Source: JBBDRJ01 sp963766295
GTDB lineage: Bacteria > Actinomycetota > JAICYB01
Assembly: GCA_963766295.1 (NCBI GenBank)
Contig: CAVXYW010000001.1
Span: 434,001 to 498,000, forward strand
DNA: 64,000 bases
Direction: 5' to 3'
Below, one piece after another: positions 1 to 9,289 of the stretch; position 1 is the stretch's first letter, and every line of letters starts with the position of its first letter. Position numbers and translations under genes: made by a program. Below the pieces are notes generated by a model. It made no database searches. It was not told where the DNA came from and worked only from the letters and a program-made list of their open reading frames with translations.

Positions 1-760
1 GGTGGGACGGGGGACGGGGCATCTCGCGAACGTGTTTGTACGCGATCGATACCGGTGAATCGCCTTCGAACGGCCGACGTCCGGTCAGCGTTTCGTACAG
101 CACGATGCCGAGCGAGTAGATGTCCGATCGCCCGTCGAGCGGAAGTCCCTGAGCTTGTTCCGGCGAAAGGTAATAGGCAGTGCCAAGGATCGTTCCGGTT
201 TGCGTCATCGTGCTTCCGGCTTCGGCTCGCGCGATCCCGAAGTCGGTCACCTGAACCTTTCCGTCTTCGGACAGCAAGATGTTTCCGGGCTTGATATCGC
301 GGTGAACGAGTCCGGTGCGGTGTGCGTAGGCCAGTGCGCTCAGCACATCTCGCGCGATGCGCGTTGCATCAGCGATCTCCAGCGGACCTTCATCGGCGAG
401 ATGGTCCTTGAGCGACTTCCCTTCCACGTACTCCATGACGATGAAGTTGAAGTCGCCGTCCTTTCCGGAGTCGTAGATCTGGACGATGTTGGGGTGCTGC
501 AGCTTGGCCGCCGACATGGCTTCTCGGCGGAAACGTTCGACGAAGGATTCGTCCCCTGCGTATTGCGGATGGAGGATCTTGATCGCGACCTCGCGACCGA
601 GCTGCGTGTCATCGGCGAGGAAGACGTCGGCCATTCCGCCCACACCAACGCGCCGGACGATCTCATAACGCTTCGCAAGGACCTGGGGCACGCGGCGGCC
701 CGTCGTCCTGCGAGCAGGAGGCTTGCGCGTCATGCGCCGAGTTCGGTCGCCACTAGCCAT
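1..760 (-). CDS. PknB-like serine/threonine protein kinase, 3' part missing
   Basis: About 253 N-terminal residues are visible; the gene runs off the window start. The kinase domain is complete in its core: glycine loop GVGGMADV near residues 39-46, catalytic Lys61 (AIK), HRDIKPGN near 153-160, DFG at 173-175, a Thr-rich activation loop (TMTQTGT) and YLSPEQA. This is the layout of actinobacterial PknB, whose Thr autophosphorylation sites lie in that loop; the extracellular PASTA repeats expected in PknB would be outside the window, so PknA remains possible. ATG at 760 lies 9 bases after the pbpA stop; an in-frame ATG at 733 is an alternative. Last visible gene of the wall-growth operon, likely phosphorylating the FHA proteins and countered by PstP. 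Confidence 0.93.
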   Translation of the reverse strand, partial: MASGDRTRRMTRKPPARRTTGRRVPQVLAKRYEIVRRVGVGGMADVFLADDTQLGREVAIKILHPQYAGDESFVERFRREAMSAAKLQHPNIVQIYDSGKDGDFNFIVMEYVEGKSLKDHLADEGPLEIADATRIARDVLSALAYAHRTGLVHRDIKPGNILLSEDGKVQVTDFGIARAEAGSTMTQTGTILGTAYYLSPEQAQGLPLDGRSDIYSLGIVLYETLTGRRPFEGDSPVSIAYKHVREMPRPPSH

Positions 761-769
761 GGGATCTGG

Positions 770-2470
770 TCACTGTTCCTCTCGAGACTCCCCCGCCGCT
801 GGATACAGCTTGAAGTACTCATCGAGAACTTGCCGGGCTACAGGCGCGGCAACACGTCCTCCGGTGGCTTGTACGCGGCCACCCCCGCGCTCGACGAGCA
901 CGGCGATCGCGATGGTTGGGTCTTCGAGTGGAGCGAACGCCATGAACCAAGCGTGCGCCAAACGAGAGCACGCCGGGCCGAAGATGGCGGCTTCGTCTTG
1001 CGAGCACGTCGGCTGGTCGGCCGTGCCCGTCTTGCCGGCAACGGCGGGACTGAAGCTCCCCAGAGCGCTTGATGCCGTTCCGGCCGTGACCACGCGTCGC
1101 ATCATCTGAGCGAGTTGGCCCGCTGCTTCCGGTGAGATCGCCGAGGCTCCGATTCCCGTCCGGATCTCGCGAACCGTGGCGCCGGTGCGGTCGATGACAC
1201 GTTCGGCGAAGCGAGGACGCGGAACGAATCCGCCGTTGCCAACCGTCGCGGCGACCATGGCCATGCCGAAGGGCGATGCCTGGATGACCCATTGACCGAA
1301 TCCCGCACGCGCGCGGAAACCGGGAGTGGAAAGCCGCTCGACACGTTCCGTGCCGTCGGCGTTCTTGCTGCGAAGCTCTAGTGGTAGGCAGCCGCTGCGC
1401 GTCTGCACGACGTCTGCCAGCGACTCCTCGTTGTCGCAGCCGACGAATTGGGATCCGCCGATCTGGTCCATCCCGAGAGCCTGGGCGGTGTCGTATAGCT
1501 GCTCGGCGCCGATGTCCACCGCTACTTGAGCGAAGGCCGTGTTGCACGAGACTCGCAAAGCGTCGGCGAGCGACCCGCCGCAACCGCCCGAACCGTAGTT
1601 GTTGATCGCGAACCGGCTGGTCTCTCCCGGCGGCACGTACGCGGCGCTGCTAGGTATCGACGGGGTGTCCGGCGTGTATTTCCCGGACTCCAGAGCCGCT
1701 GCTGCGGTAACGACCTTGAAGGTGGAGCCGGGAGGGCGCCGTGCTTGAAGTGCGACCGAGAGCGTTGGCGACGCGGGGTTTTCGCAGGCAATCGCGTCAC
1801 CGTTCGCGTCTTTTCGCAGTGAGCCGTCGGACAGTCGTTGCAGTCCGAGACCGAGCTCGCAACGAGCACGGTCGGCGGTGCGCCGGTCGTTGGAAGCCAG
1901 TTCGTCCGGTTGATACGACGGGTTGGAAGCTGCGACCAACACGGCTCCCGTCTTCGGGTTCAGCGCAACTACGCCGCCTCGTCTGTCACCGAGTGCTCCC
2001 AGCGCCGCGCGTTGTAGCCGTGTGTCGATGGTTGAAACGAGCGTGCGGCCGACGCGCGGACGCTGTCGGAAAAGGTCCGCGAAGTTTTTCGCTTCGGCAG
2101 GCTCGCCCACGAGATCACCGTTGTAAGCGCTTTCGAGTCCGGTCTTGCCGTAGTGCAGCGACCATTGTCCGACAACGTGCGGGGCTAGATCTGCCGACGG
2201 ATAGGTGCGTGCGTACAAACAACGCCGTCCCTCTTGTGCTCGAACGCTTTCGGCAAGGACCTGTCCATCTATAGACAGGATCGGCCCCCGTTCCCATCGG
2301 CACTCCTGGAAGATGCGGAATCGGTTGATGGCGCGATCGCCGTTGGGCGCCACGGGCTCGTTGGATGCGATGTTCTCGGCCCGGATCCCCTGGATCCACC
2401 CGGCGCTCGCAGCAACCGCGAGGAGGAGAACCGTTATGAGGCCGGCGATCTGGCGGATGCGGCGGTCCAT
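770..2470 (-). CDS. pbpA: Penicillin-binding protein A (class B transpeptidase)
   Basis: Membrane-anchored D,D-transpeptidase that crosslinks peptidoglycan outside the membrane. The 566-residue product has one N-terminal membrane segment (about 9-27), a dimerisation-type region, and the three penicillin-binding motifs in order: STFK at 249-252 (nucleophile Ser249), SCN at 308-310 and KTGT at 480-483. Several cysteines in the catalytic domain are more than is usual for this family. It starts 1 base after the rodA stop and precedes the kinase, the conserved order rodA-pbpA-pknA/B. RodA is its expected glycosyltransferase partner. Confidence 0.95.
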   Translation of the reverse strand: MDRRIRQIAGLITVLLLAVAASAGWIQGIRAENIASNEPVAPNGDRAINRFRIFQECRWERGPILSIDGQVLAESVRAQEGRRCLYARTYPSADLAPHVVGQWSLHYGKTGLESAYNGDLVGEPAEAKNFADLFRQRPRVGRTLVSTIDTRLQRAALGALGDRRGGVVALNPKTGAVLVAASNPSYQPDELASNDRRTADRARCELGLGLQRLSDGSLRKDANGDAIACENPASPTLSVALQARRPPGSTFKVVTAAAALESGKYTPDTPSIPSSAAYVPPGETSRFAINNYGSGGCGGSLADALRVSCNTAFAQVAVDIGAEQLYDTAQALGMDQIGGSQFVGCDNEESLADVVQTRSGCLPLELRSKNADGTERVERLSTPGFRARAGFGQWVIQASPFGMAMVAATVGNGGFVPRPRFAERVIDRTGATVREIRTGIGASAISPEAAGQLAQMMRRVVTAGTASSALGSFSPAVAGKTGTADQPTCSQDEAAIFGPACSRLAHAWFMAFAPLEDPTIAIAVLVERGGGRVQATGGRVAAPVARQVLDEYFKLYPAAGESREEQ

Positions 2471-3787
2471 CTAGACCGACGCCTCTTCGAGATCGGCTGG
2501 AGCCTCGGTCGTCGACTCCGAGTTCGAGATCGCCATGAGGCAGGCGAGGATCACGAAGTTCGCCAAGAGACTCGACCCTCCGTAGGACACGAAAGGTAAG
2601 GTCACGCCGGTCAGCGGCAGGACGCGGAGTACACCGCCGGCAATGAGTGCGGCCTGAACACCGAGCACGATTCCGAATCCGGAAGCAGCGAGTGCATGAA
2701 GGTCGGCGTTGGATCGCAGCGCGATGTAGAACGTGCGCGTCAGGAACAAGACGAATGCCATGACGACAGCGATAACGCCTCCTAGTCCGAGCGTGTGTCC
2801 GATCGCAGCCAAGATGAGATCGGTCCATCCGAAGGGGATGAGATGCGGCTGTGCATCCGCTCCGGCCAGCCCCATTCCCGATATTCCTCCCTCGGCCAGC
2901 GCGTATTGGCCTTGCAGTATCTGGTAGCCAGATTGAGCAGGATCTCCCCAGGGATTCAGCCAAGCCTCGAACCTCGTCTCCACGTGGCCGAAGGTTTGCA
3001 ACGCGATGTAGACGCCGGCGGCGAACAATATGACTCCGAGCACCGGGTAGTAAGCCTTTCCCGAACCGATCCAAAGCATCGCCATGAAGGTGAGGAAGAA
3101 GAGCAGCGACGAACCGAGATCGTTCTGGCGAACGAAGACGAGAAGTGAAAGGCCGATCACGCCGAGCAACGGAGCTAGATAACGCGGCTCAGGTAGCAAC
3201 AGCGGACCGATGCGTCGTGTAGCAAGTCCTAATAGCTCGCGACGCTCGGATAAGTACGCGGCGAGGAACAGGACGATCAGAACCTTGGCTGCCTCCCCCG
3301 GCTGGAACGAAAGGGGGCCGAATCGTAACCAGAGTCTTGCGCCGCGCACGGTGTATCCGATCCCCGGCAGAAGCGGTGCAACAAGAGCGACGATGCCCAG
3401 AAGCGCCAGCGTGTAACGAGTACGCCATGCCGGCCCGAGACCGTTGCGGAACAGATAGAGCACGGCCAGAAAGGCCGCTGTACTGAAGGCCAGCCAACCC
3501 GTTTGCAAAGGAGCGAGCGCCTTCCAAGCAGAACTGACCTCCGTCTGGAGGCTGTCGATCGACGCGAGCTGCATGGACCCGATCGCGAAGAGGAGTGCCA
3601 CCAGCGGAAGCAATAGAGGGTCGGCTCGCGGCGCCCATGCGCGCACACCCACGTGCATCGCCGCGAACGAAGTCAAGAAGCCAAGGAAAGGTAACGCGAT
3701 GTCGTTGCCGAGCTGGATGTAACCGATCGCGAAGACTACGGCCGTCGCGATGAGCAGTATTAGTTCGCGGAACCTCGGGTGCCTCAT
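2471..3787 (-). CDS. rodA: RodA/FtsW-type SEDS peptidoglycan polymerase
   Basis: 438-residue polytopic membrane protein of the SEDS family, which polymerises lipid II into glycan strands together with a class B PBP. Around ten hydrophobic segments are visible, with family landmarks: the GARLW region near 150, PGEAAKVL, VRQNDLGSSLLFF, and the C-terminal LPLTGVTLPFVSYGGSS. The ATG at 3787 overlaps the pstP stop by one base (TGATG), so translation is probably coupled. Assigned to RodA rather than FtsW because of the pbpA/pstP/fha context. Confidence 0.94.
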   Translation of the reverse strand: MRHPRFRELILLIATAVVFAIGYIQLGNDIALPFLGFLTSFAAMHVGVRAWAPRADPLLLPLVALLFAIGSMQLASIDSLQTEVSSAWKALAPLQTGWLAFSTAAFLAVLYLFRNGLGPAWRTRYTLALLGIVALVAPLLPGIGYTVRGARLWLRFGPLSFQPGEAAKVLIVLFLAAYLSERRELLGLATRRIGPLLLPEPRYLAPLLGVIGLSLLVFVRQNDLGSSLLFFLTFMAMLWIGSGKAYYPVLGVILFAAGVYIALQTFGHVETRFEAWLNPWGDPAQSGYQILQGQYALAEGGISGMGLAGADAQPHLIPFGWTDLILAAIGHTLGLGGVIAVVMAFVLFLTRTFYIALRSNADLHALAASGFGIVLGVQAALIAGGVLRVLPLTGVTLPFVSYGGSSLLANFVILACLMAISNSESTTEAPADLEEASV

Positions 3788-5010
3788 CAGGCGTTGAGAG
3801 GCGTGACATCGGGCGAGGGCCGGGGGCTGCCCTCCGGAGTAGTGGTCGGCCGGGGCGTCGGTGTCTCCTGCGAACCGAGCGTTCGATTAAGTCTTTCGAT
3901 CACCCGTTCGGCGTCCTGTAGGGATTCGACAACGATCCCGGATCGCAGCTGCCGGCGGGTGGGGCTGGGGAACTGATCCACCGGCTCGTCCGGATACCGT
4001 CGAATGACCTTCCCCGTCGCAGCGGAGTCGTCGTCGCCGGGCCGGCCCTCAAGGACGACGATCGAGCCGCCCCGCGATGAAACCAGCAACGTTGTCGTTG
4101 AAGACGCGAGGAACACGACGACTACAACGCCGACGACGACCAGAGCGGCAACCCCGAGCAGGATGCGCCGAGCGACGCGCCGTTGTGGCTTGGGAACAGC
4201 CGGCTCGGCCTTTTCCGGCTGCTTTTTCGGAGCCTCGAGCCTTTCGACGACGACTTGATCGTCCTCGTCCGTACCGGCGAGAGGGCCACCGTCGACGTCG
4301 ACGATTACGACTGAGACGTTGTCTTCACCACCGGCTTTGTTCGCCGCTTCGACGAGTTCCCGGCACGCTTCGTCCGGGTCAATGTTGCGCACGAGCATGT
4401 CGCGTATCTCGTCGGCGTCGTGAACCATCCCGTATAGGCCGTCGCTCGCGAGAAGGATCCTGTCACCGGAGCGCAACTGCACGGAACCCATCTCGATATC
4501 GAGATCGTCCGTGTCGGCCCCGATCGCTTGCAGCAGGATGTGGCGATGCGGGCTGGTAGCCGCTTCGTCTTCACTGAGCCTGCCTCGGCGCACCCACTCC
4601 TGCGCCACGGTCTGGTCTTGGGTCAGCTGTCGGAGCTTTCCTCCGCGGAGCATGTAAGCGCGACTGTCGCCCACGTGCGCGAGCGTCATCTTGTCGTTTT
4701 CGATCCAGCCGGCTGTCAATGTCGTGCCCATCCCGGCCAAGTTTTGCTCCGCTCGTCCCCGGTCGAAGACGGCGCGGTGCGCATCACCGAATGCTTCGCG
4801 TAGCTGGTCGGACACCTCGTCGCTGGCCGCCAAGCGGTCCTTCCATGACTTGAGTTGCTCGAGCGCAAGTTTCGAGGCGACCTCGCCGCCTTCATGGCCG
4901 CCCATACCGTCGGCCACTGCGACGAGCGGCAATGCGTCCGTCAATACGGAGTCTTCGTTGTCCTCGCGGACGCGACCAACATCCGACAGATGTGCGATCC
5001 GGAGCTCCAT
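3787..5010 (-). CDS. pstP: PstP-type PP2C serine/threonine phosphatase
   Basis: 407-residue PPM/PP2C phosphatase expected to reverse phosphorylation by the neighbouring kinase. The N-terminal 240 residues are the catalytic domain: IAHLSDVGRVREDNED start, metal-binding VADGMGGHEGGE, GDSRAY, and GGEDNVSVVIV. Then come a charged linker, one membrane helix (ILLGVAALVVVGVVVVVFL) and a Pro/Thr-rich extracellular tail. The ATG at 5010 overlaps the fhaB stop (ATGA); a longer frame reaching 5208 only reads through fhaB and lacks similarity, so it was trimmed. Confidence 0.94.
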   Translation of the reverse strand: MELRIAHLSDVGRVREDNEDSVLTDALPLVAVADGMGGHEGGEVASKLALEQLKSWKDRLAASDEVSDQLREAFGDAHRAVFDRGRAEQNLAGMGTTLTAGWIENDKMTLAHVGDSRAYMLRGGKLRQLTQDQTVAQEWVRRGRLSEDEAATSPHRHILLQAIGADTDDLDIEMGSVQLRSGDRILLASDGLYGMVHDADEIRDMLVRNIDPDEACRELVEAANKAGGEDNVSVVIVDVDGGPLAGTDEDDQVVVERLEAPKKQPEKAEPAVPKPQRRVARRILLGVAALVVVGVVVVVFLASSTTTLLVSSRGGSIVVLEGRPGDDDSAATGKVIRRYPDEPVDQFPSPTRRQLRSGIVVESLQDAERVIERLNRTLGSQETPTPRPTTTPEGSPRPSPDVTPLNA

Positions 5011-5450
5011 CACGCCCTCGCTTCGAAGTTCGAACGCCCGATCGCGATGTTGTCCCCGGGGCGAAGGACGACCGCCCGGGTAAGAGGACGGTCGTTCACG
5101 TACGTACCGTTGGTCGAGCCGAGGTCCTCGACGTACCACTCGCCGTCTGAGTGATAGATGCGAGCGTGCCGGTGCGAAACCGAGGAGTCGGGTACGTGGA
5201 CATGGCAACCGGCATCTCTTCCGATGATCGTTTCCGGCGGCACGAGATCCGTCGTTTGCGGTCCGCCGCCTTCGGTGAGGACGAGACGCGACGCGATGCG
5301 GCGCCCACGTACCGGCGCGACCGGCGATATGCGGCGGGTCGTTGCGTGGGCAAGCTCGCGTGCTTCCATCCAGACAACGACGGCCAGCAGGAAGTAGATC
5401 GCGCCAAGGAGTACGACCTTGCCCAACGGGCCGGTCAGGAGTTCGGTCAC
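5010..5450 (-). CDS. fhaB: FHA-domain protein FhaB (FipA-like)
   Basis: 146 residues from GTG at 5450, seven bases after the fhaA stop. One N-terminal membrane helix (GKVVLLGAIYFLLAVVVW) is followed by a cytoplasmic FHA domain with the phosphothreonine-binding signatures IIGR, SSVSHRHARI and DLGSTNGTYVN. FHA domains read phospho-Thr on kinase targets; the mycobacterial homologue sits in the same operon and acts with the division machinery. The longer ATG start at 5522 would overlap fhaA extensively and lacks homology. Confidence 0.9.
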   Translation of the reverse strand: MTELLTGPLGKVVLLGAIYFLLAVVVWMEARELAHATTRRISPVAPVRGRRIASRLVLTEGGGPQTTDLVPPETIIGRDAGCHVHVPDSSVSHRHARIYHSDGEWYVEDLGSTNGTYVNDRPLTRAVVLRPGDNIAIGRSNFEARA

Positions 5451-5457
5451 TGACTGA

Positions 5458-6192
5458 TCAGCCTCGTCGAAACTCCACGACGGTCGACCCCAGGGAGATC
5501 CGGTCCCCGTCGCGGAGCGCATGCTCGTGCACCACGGAACCGTTGACGTAGGTGCCGTTTGTCGACCCGAGGTCGCGAAGGGTGCATGTGCCGCTCTCGT
5601 TGATCACTTCGGCATGATGCCGGGAAATGCCGGGGTCGGCCACGACCAAGTCGTTGTCCGACTGGCGGCCGATCCTGATCCGCCGTTCGATGGGCAGGGT
5701 CTTCGCTGGCTGGTCGTCCAACAGCAGAACCAAGGTCGGGGGCCCGGACGGGGCGGGCGCAGGCTCGGGGGCCGCTTGCGGAGCCGAAGGCTGCACAGCC
5801 TGCGGCGCGTCGTCTTCGGCGCGGAGGGAAACGGCCTCTGCTTGGATCCGGAACTCGCCTTGTCCCAGCTTTCCGTCGGTTGCGAAAGATACGCGCGGTG
5901 AGTCCGGAAGTGCCCATTGACGTTGCCGCGCTGCTTCGCCGACGAAGATCTCGAGCTCCTCGATCAACTTTGCCTCGAGGTTCGCGAGCCGTTCGTAGTC
6001 CTGATGTCCGATCGTGATCCGGTAGACGTTCGGAACGTATGTGCGACGCAGCGCGACGGTGCGCCCATCCTCCATGACTCGGAGGAGACGCTTGCCGATC
6101 TCGACCGGATGCACGCCGGAGCGAAACAGCCGGGCGAAGAATCCTTCCACGGCGCGCTCCAGACGTTCCTCGAATTGCCCGATAAGGCTCAC
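5458..6192 (-). CDS. fhaA: FhaA: DUF3662 plus FHA domain protein
   Basis: 244 residues, promoter-proximal gene of the wall operon. The N-terminal 120 residues match the DUF3662 domain (FEERLERAVEGFFARLF, GVHPVEIGKRL, YVPNVYRITI). A proline/alanine/glutamine-rich linker follows, then a C-terminal FHA domain (RIRIGRQSDNDLV, ISRHHAEV, DLGSTNGTYVNG). In mycobacteria FhaA binds phosphorylated MviN/MurJ and controls lipid II export; that role is inferred here. The linker is shorter than in mycobacteria. Confidence 0.93.
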   Translation of the reverse strand: MSLIGQFEERLERAVEGFFARLFRSGVHPVEIGKRLLRVMEDGRTVALRRTYVPNVYRITIGHQDYERLANLEAKLIEELEIFVGEAARQRQWALPDSPRVSFATDGKLGQGEFRIQAEAVSLRAEDDAPQAVQPSAPQAAPEPAPAPSGPPTLVLLLDDQPAKTLPIERRIRIGRQSDNDLVVADPGISRHHAEVINESGTCTLRDLGSTNGTYVNGSVVHEHALRDGDRISLGSTVVEFRRG

Positions 6193-6345
6193 AGTGTCCT
6201 CGGGTCCCCCCGCGGAAAGCGGAGAAAAGTATACGGCTGTGGTCGTGTGTCAAACTCCGCGGGTCCTGCACGGGTTCACGCAGGTCAAGTGCCCCTCCAT
6301 GGGGGCCGGTACACTGCCTTTCGCCGCGCTAGGAGAAGTATCCCA

Positions 6346-6431
6346 GGGCTCGTGGTGGAACGGCAGACACGCAGGTTTCAGGAACCTGTCCTGGAAACAG
6401 GGTGGGGGTTCAAATCCCCCCGAGCCCACCA
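6346..6431 (+). tRNA. tRNA-Leu(CAG)
   Basis: Acceptor arms GGGCTCG (6346-6352) and CGAGCCC (6421-6427) pair perfectly. The anticodon stem CAGGT/ACCTG holds loop TTCAGGA with anticodon CAG at 6379-6381; a long variable arm and a T-arm GGGGGTTCAAATCCCCC follow. Discriminator A and an encoded CCA occupy 6428-6431. Divergent from fhaA. Confidence 0.97.
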
Positions 6432-6474
6432 ATCCTCGCTTCGGCAAGCAGCGCCTCAGCGATGACGCTTCGTT

Positions 6475-7336
6475 CTAGCCCTCATCGAGAAGCGGGAAGA
6501 CGTCGGTCCCGAAGCTCGCGATGATCTCCGGGTGATGGACGGGAAGCCCAGAGAAGATCACGTGCTGGGCTCCCGCATCGATCAGCTTGCGCGCCGGTTC
6601 TACCGCAGCGTCGCCGGGCGGCGCGATGGTCAGAACCGTCCGTTCGATCTCGTCGTAGTCGCGCCCGAGGTCGTCGCAGTGGCGCTTCAGGACGTCGAAC
6701 TTGTGCGAGATCTCTTCGGCGTTGCCGGAGACGTTGCAAGCGTCGGCGTACTGCGCGACTAGTCGCAGTGTCTTCTTCTCGCCGCCTCCTCCGACCATGA
6801 TCGGGGGCCGGGGCCGGCTGCAGCGGCTGGGGCGAGCAGATCGTTTCGTCCAGCGTGTAGTGCTTCCCTTTATAGGGGCCGTTCTCGGGCGACCACATCT
6901 GATAGGCGATCTGCAAAGCCTCCTCGAGGCGCTCGAACCGCTCGCTCACCGGTGGGAAGGGAACGCCCAATGCGCGATGCTCCCGCTCGAACCAGGCAGC
7001 CCCAATACCGAGCCAGGCCCGTCCCTTGGACAGGACGTCCAGCGTCGTCGCCTGCTTGATCAGGACGGCCGGATGCCGGTAGGTGACTCCGGTGACCAGG
7101 GTGCCGAGGGTGATCCGTTCGGTCACGCCGGCCAGATAGGACAACGTCGTGTACCCCTCGAGCATGTCCAGTTCGGCTTCGCCGATCATCGGCAACTGGA
7201 AGAAGTGGTCCATCACCCACAGTGAAGAGAACCCCGCTTCATCCGCGGCTCGTGCAACCTCGGCCAGCACATCTGCCTGGTTGTCGGGCGAGCCGGCCCA
7301 GCTGAACCACGGGATCTGCAGACCGAACTTGACCAT
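6475..7336 (-). CDS. LLM-class F420-dependent oxidoreductase, one frameshift
   Basis: Luciferase-like monooxygenase fold enzyme of the F420-dependent type, about 286 residues. N-terminal half: FGLQIPWFSW, WVMDHFFQLP, YLAGVTERITLGTLVTGVTYRHPA, GRAWLGIGAAWF. The C-terminal half (PPIMVGGGGEKKTLRLVAQYADACN through DVFPLLDEG) is in another frame. Removing one base from the G-run at 6803-6807 restores a single reading frame, so a sequencing error is likely. Substrate cannot be told from sequence. Alone on this strand, with tRNA-Leu beyond its stop. Confidence 0.85.
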
Positions 7337-7390
7337 TCGTCCCCTCCTAGAGAAGGCGGCCAGTCTATTTACGTGTGATCGAACGGCGCT

Positions 7391-8572
7391 TTAGATCCCG
7401 AGCGTCTGCTTCGCTCTCGCCGTCGCTTCGGCGTACATGTCTTTCGTTGGCACACCCGTTGCCTTTGCGGCTGCAACGCAATCGGCAAATTCCGGTGCAA
7501 CGTTCACGATCTCGGCGCCCAGACGTCCGACCTTCACGCGCACTCGTTGTCCACCGACGTCCACCGTTATCGATTCCCGATCGAGAACCCAGCGCGTCGT
7601 ATCGCGACGACGCACACCGAGTGTTGAGGTCTCGCGGAAAATGACCTCTGTGATTCGAGGCTCGTCGGCGTGTGCGACGAGAACCGAAAGTAGGAACGCC
7701 GGACGCGAGCGTTTCATCACGATCGGCATGACCCACGCGTCGAGCGCGCCGGCACCGATCAGCTGCTCGATCGCGTGACCGACCGCCTCAGGGGTTTGGT
7801 CGTCGATATTCGTTTCGAGCAACACGCACGTTTCTAGATCCGGACCGCTCGTGTCGCTTCCGATGAGCACGCGGGAGATGTTGGGCGTGACCGAGCGGCG
7901 TTGTCCGCCACCCACACCGGTGGCCTCCAGCGTCATATCGGGAAGCGCACCGAAAGTTGTGCCGTGGCCGACAAGGATCGCGGCGCCCGTCGGCGTCACC
8001 AGCTCGTCGGATGAATCGACGCCCCTTAAGGGGACTCCAGCGAGCAGCTCGACGGTCGCCGGGGCCGGCAACGGTAGCGTTCCGTGTTCGGTGACGATCG
8101 ACCCACTGGGCACCGGCACGCGAGCGGCATGCACCTTTTCGATTCCCAAGTGGTCGATCGCCGCACAAGCACCGGCGATGTCGGCAGCCGTATCGGCCGA
8201 GGAGAGCTCGTGGAGATGCACGTCGTCCGGATCGGTTCCGTGCACGGCCGCCTCAGCCCGGACGAGCTCATCAAGCGATCGAAGCGCTCGGGCGCGAGCT
8301 CGTTCGCTGAGATCGGCTCCCTCGAGCGCGGCGCGCTGCCGCTTCACATCGAAACGCTCGGATGTGGTTTTGACCTCTGCCCGCAAGCACGCGATCCCGC
8401 CCCGTTCGTCGTCGACGAATGCGACGGTGCAACCGAGGTCGAGTGAGTCGATGACGCTCGCGATGCGGGACTCCACATCGATGGCGAGCTTTCGTCCGGC
8501 GTGCGCCAGTGCAGCGAGCAAGATGTCGCCCGAGATCCCGTTCGCGAGATCGAAGTACGCGACTCGAGTCAT
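7391..8572 (-). CDS. larC: LarC, nickel insertion protein for the pincer nucleotide cofactor
   Basis: 393 residues. LarC uses CTP to cyclometallate the P2TMN precursor, inserting nickel to make the NPN cofactor of LarA-type racemases. Family features: start MTRVAYFDLANGISGDI, HLHELSSADTAADI, GTLPLPAPATVELL, ELVTPTGAAIL, and C-terminal ETNIDDQTPEAV. It is one uninterrupted frame, not the split larC1/larC2 form. ATG at 8572 overlaps the larB stop as ATGA; an upstream in-frame ATG at 8806 lies inside larB and was rejected. Confidence 0.92.
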   Translation of the reverse strand: MTRVAYFDLANGISGDILLAALAHAGRKLAIDVESRIASVIDSLDLGCTVAFVDDERGGIACLRAEVKTTSERFDVKRQRAALEGADLSERARARALRSLDELVRAEAAVHGTDPDDVHLHELSSADTAADIAGACAAIDHLGIEKVHAARVPVPSGSIVTEHGTLPLPAPATVELLAGVPLRGVDSSDELVTPTGAAILVGHGTTFGALPDMTLEATGVGGGQRRSVTPNISRVLIGSDTSGPDLETCVLLETNIDDQTPEAVGHAIEQLIGAGALDAWVMPIVMKRSRPAFLLSVLVAHADEPRITEVIFRETSTLGVRRRDTTRWVLDRESITVDVGGQRVRVKVGRLGAEIVNVAPEFADCVAAAKATGVPTKDMYAEATARAKQTLGI

Positions 8573-9243
8573 TTCTTTCGCGTGATGAGGGCGGCGAAGA
8601 ACCCTGCCCCGAAGCCGTTGTCGATGTTCACAACGACGACTTGTGGAGTGCAGGAGTTGAGCATCCCCAGCAACGCCGCCAAGCCTCCGAAAGAAGTGCC
8701 GTAACCGATGGATGTCGGTACGGCAACGATCGGCAGACCGGTCATCCCACCGACAACCGTCGGCAACGCACCCTCCATACCGGCGACAACCACGAGCGCA
8801 TCGCAACTACGTATGCGATCGAGCTTGGACACCAAGCGATGGATCCCGGCAACGCCGACGTCGTAGATGCGATCGACGGTCGCGCCGGCCGCGTCGGCAG
8901 TGAGGGCGGCTTCCTCTGCTATCGGGTAGTCGGCCGTACCGGCGGCGATGATGCCGATCGTTCCCGCGGCGACAACGGGATCGCGCGCGACCCGGATGAT
9001 CGAAGCGTCGGAGAAGAACTCGGCTTCGGGCGCTACCGCGCGGACCGCTTCGAACGCTTCGCTGTTCGTCTTCGTAACGAGTACGGGCCCCGCATTGCGA
9101 TCGCGCAAGCGCTCGACGATGTGTGCGATCTGCTGCGGAGTCTTGCCTATACCGAGTACGGCCTCGGGAAGTCCCCAGCGCTCTTCGCGATCGTGGTCCA
9201 GGTGCGCGAAATCGGCGGGTTCCCATCTGTTGTCAGATTCCAT
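8569..9243 (-). CDS. larB: LarB, pyridinium-3,5-biscarboxylate synthase
   Basis: 224 residues of the AIR-carboxylase (PurE)-like fold. LarB carboxylates and hydrolyses nicotinic acid adenine dinucleotide, the first step toward the nickel-pincer nucleotide. Visible motifs: GLPEAVLGIGKTPQQ, SDASIIRVA, GTADYPIAEEA, VAGMEGALPTVVGG and PTSIGYGTSFGG. Translationally coupled to larC through ATGA. Neither larA nor larE is in the window. Divergent from the DUF4446 gene across 46 bases. Confidence 0.92.
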   Translation of the reverse strand: MESDNRWEPADFAHLDHDREERWGLPEAVLGIGKTPQQIAHIVERLRDRNAGPVLVTKTNSEAFEAVRAVAPEAEFFSDASIIRVARDPVVAAGTIGIIAAGTADYPIAEEAALTADAAGATVDRIYDVGVAGIHRLVSKLDRIRSCDALVVVAGMEGALPTVVGGMTGLPIVAVPTSIGYGTSFGGLAALLGMLNSCTPQVVVVNIDNGFGAGFFAALITRKK

Positions 9244-9289
9244 GAGAGCCAGTCTGATGGTTTATTCGGCCAGTTAGTATCGAAGGCCC

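Noticed and set aside
770..1583. Short Arg-rich open frames on both strands within pbpA and rodA
   Set aside because: Typical shadow frames of G+C-rich coding DNA; the real genes have complete motifs and tight coupling.
6346..6431. tRNA-Leu as an integration site of a mobile element
   Set aside because: No integrase, direct repeat of the tRNA end or foreign-looking genes follow; the neighbour is an ordinary metabolic gene.
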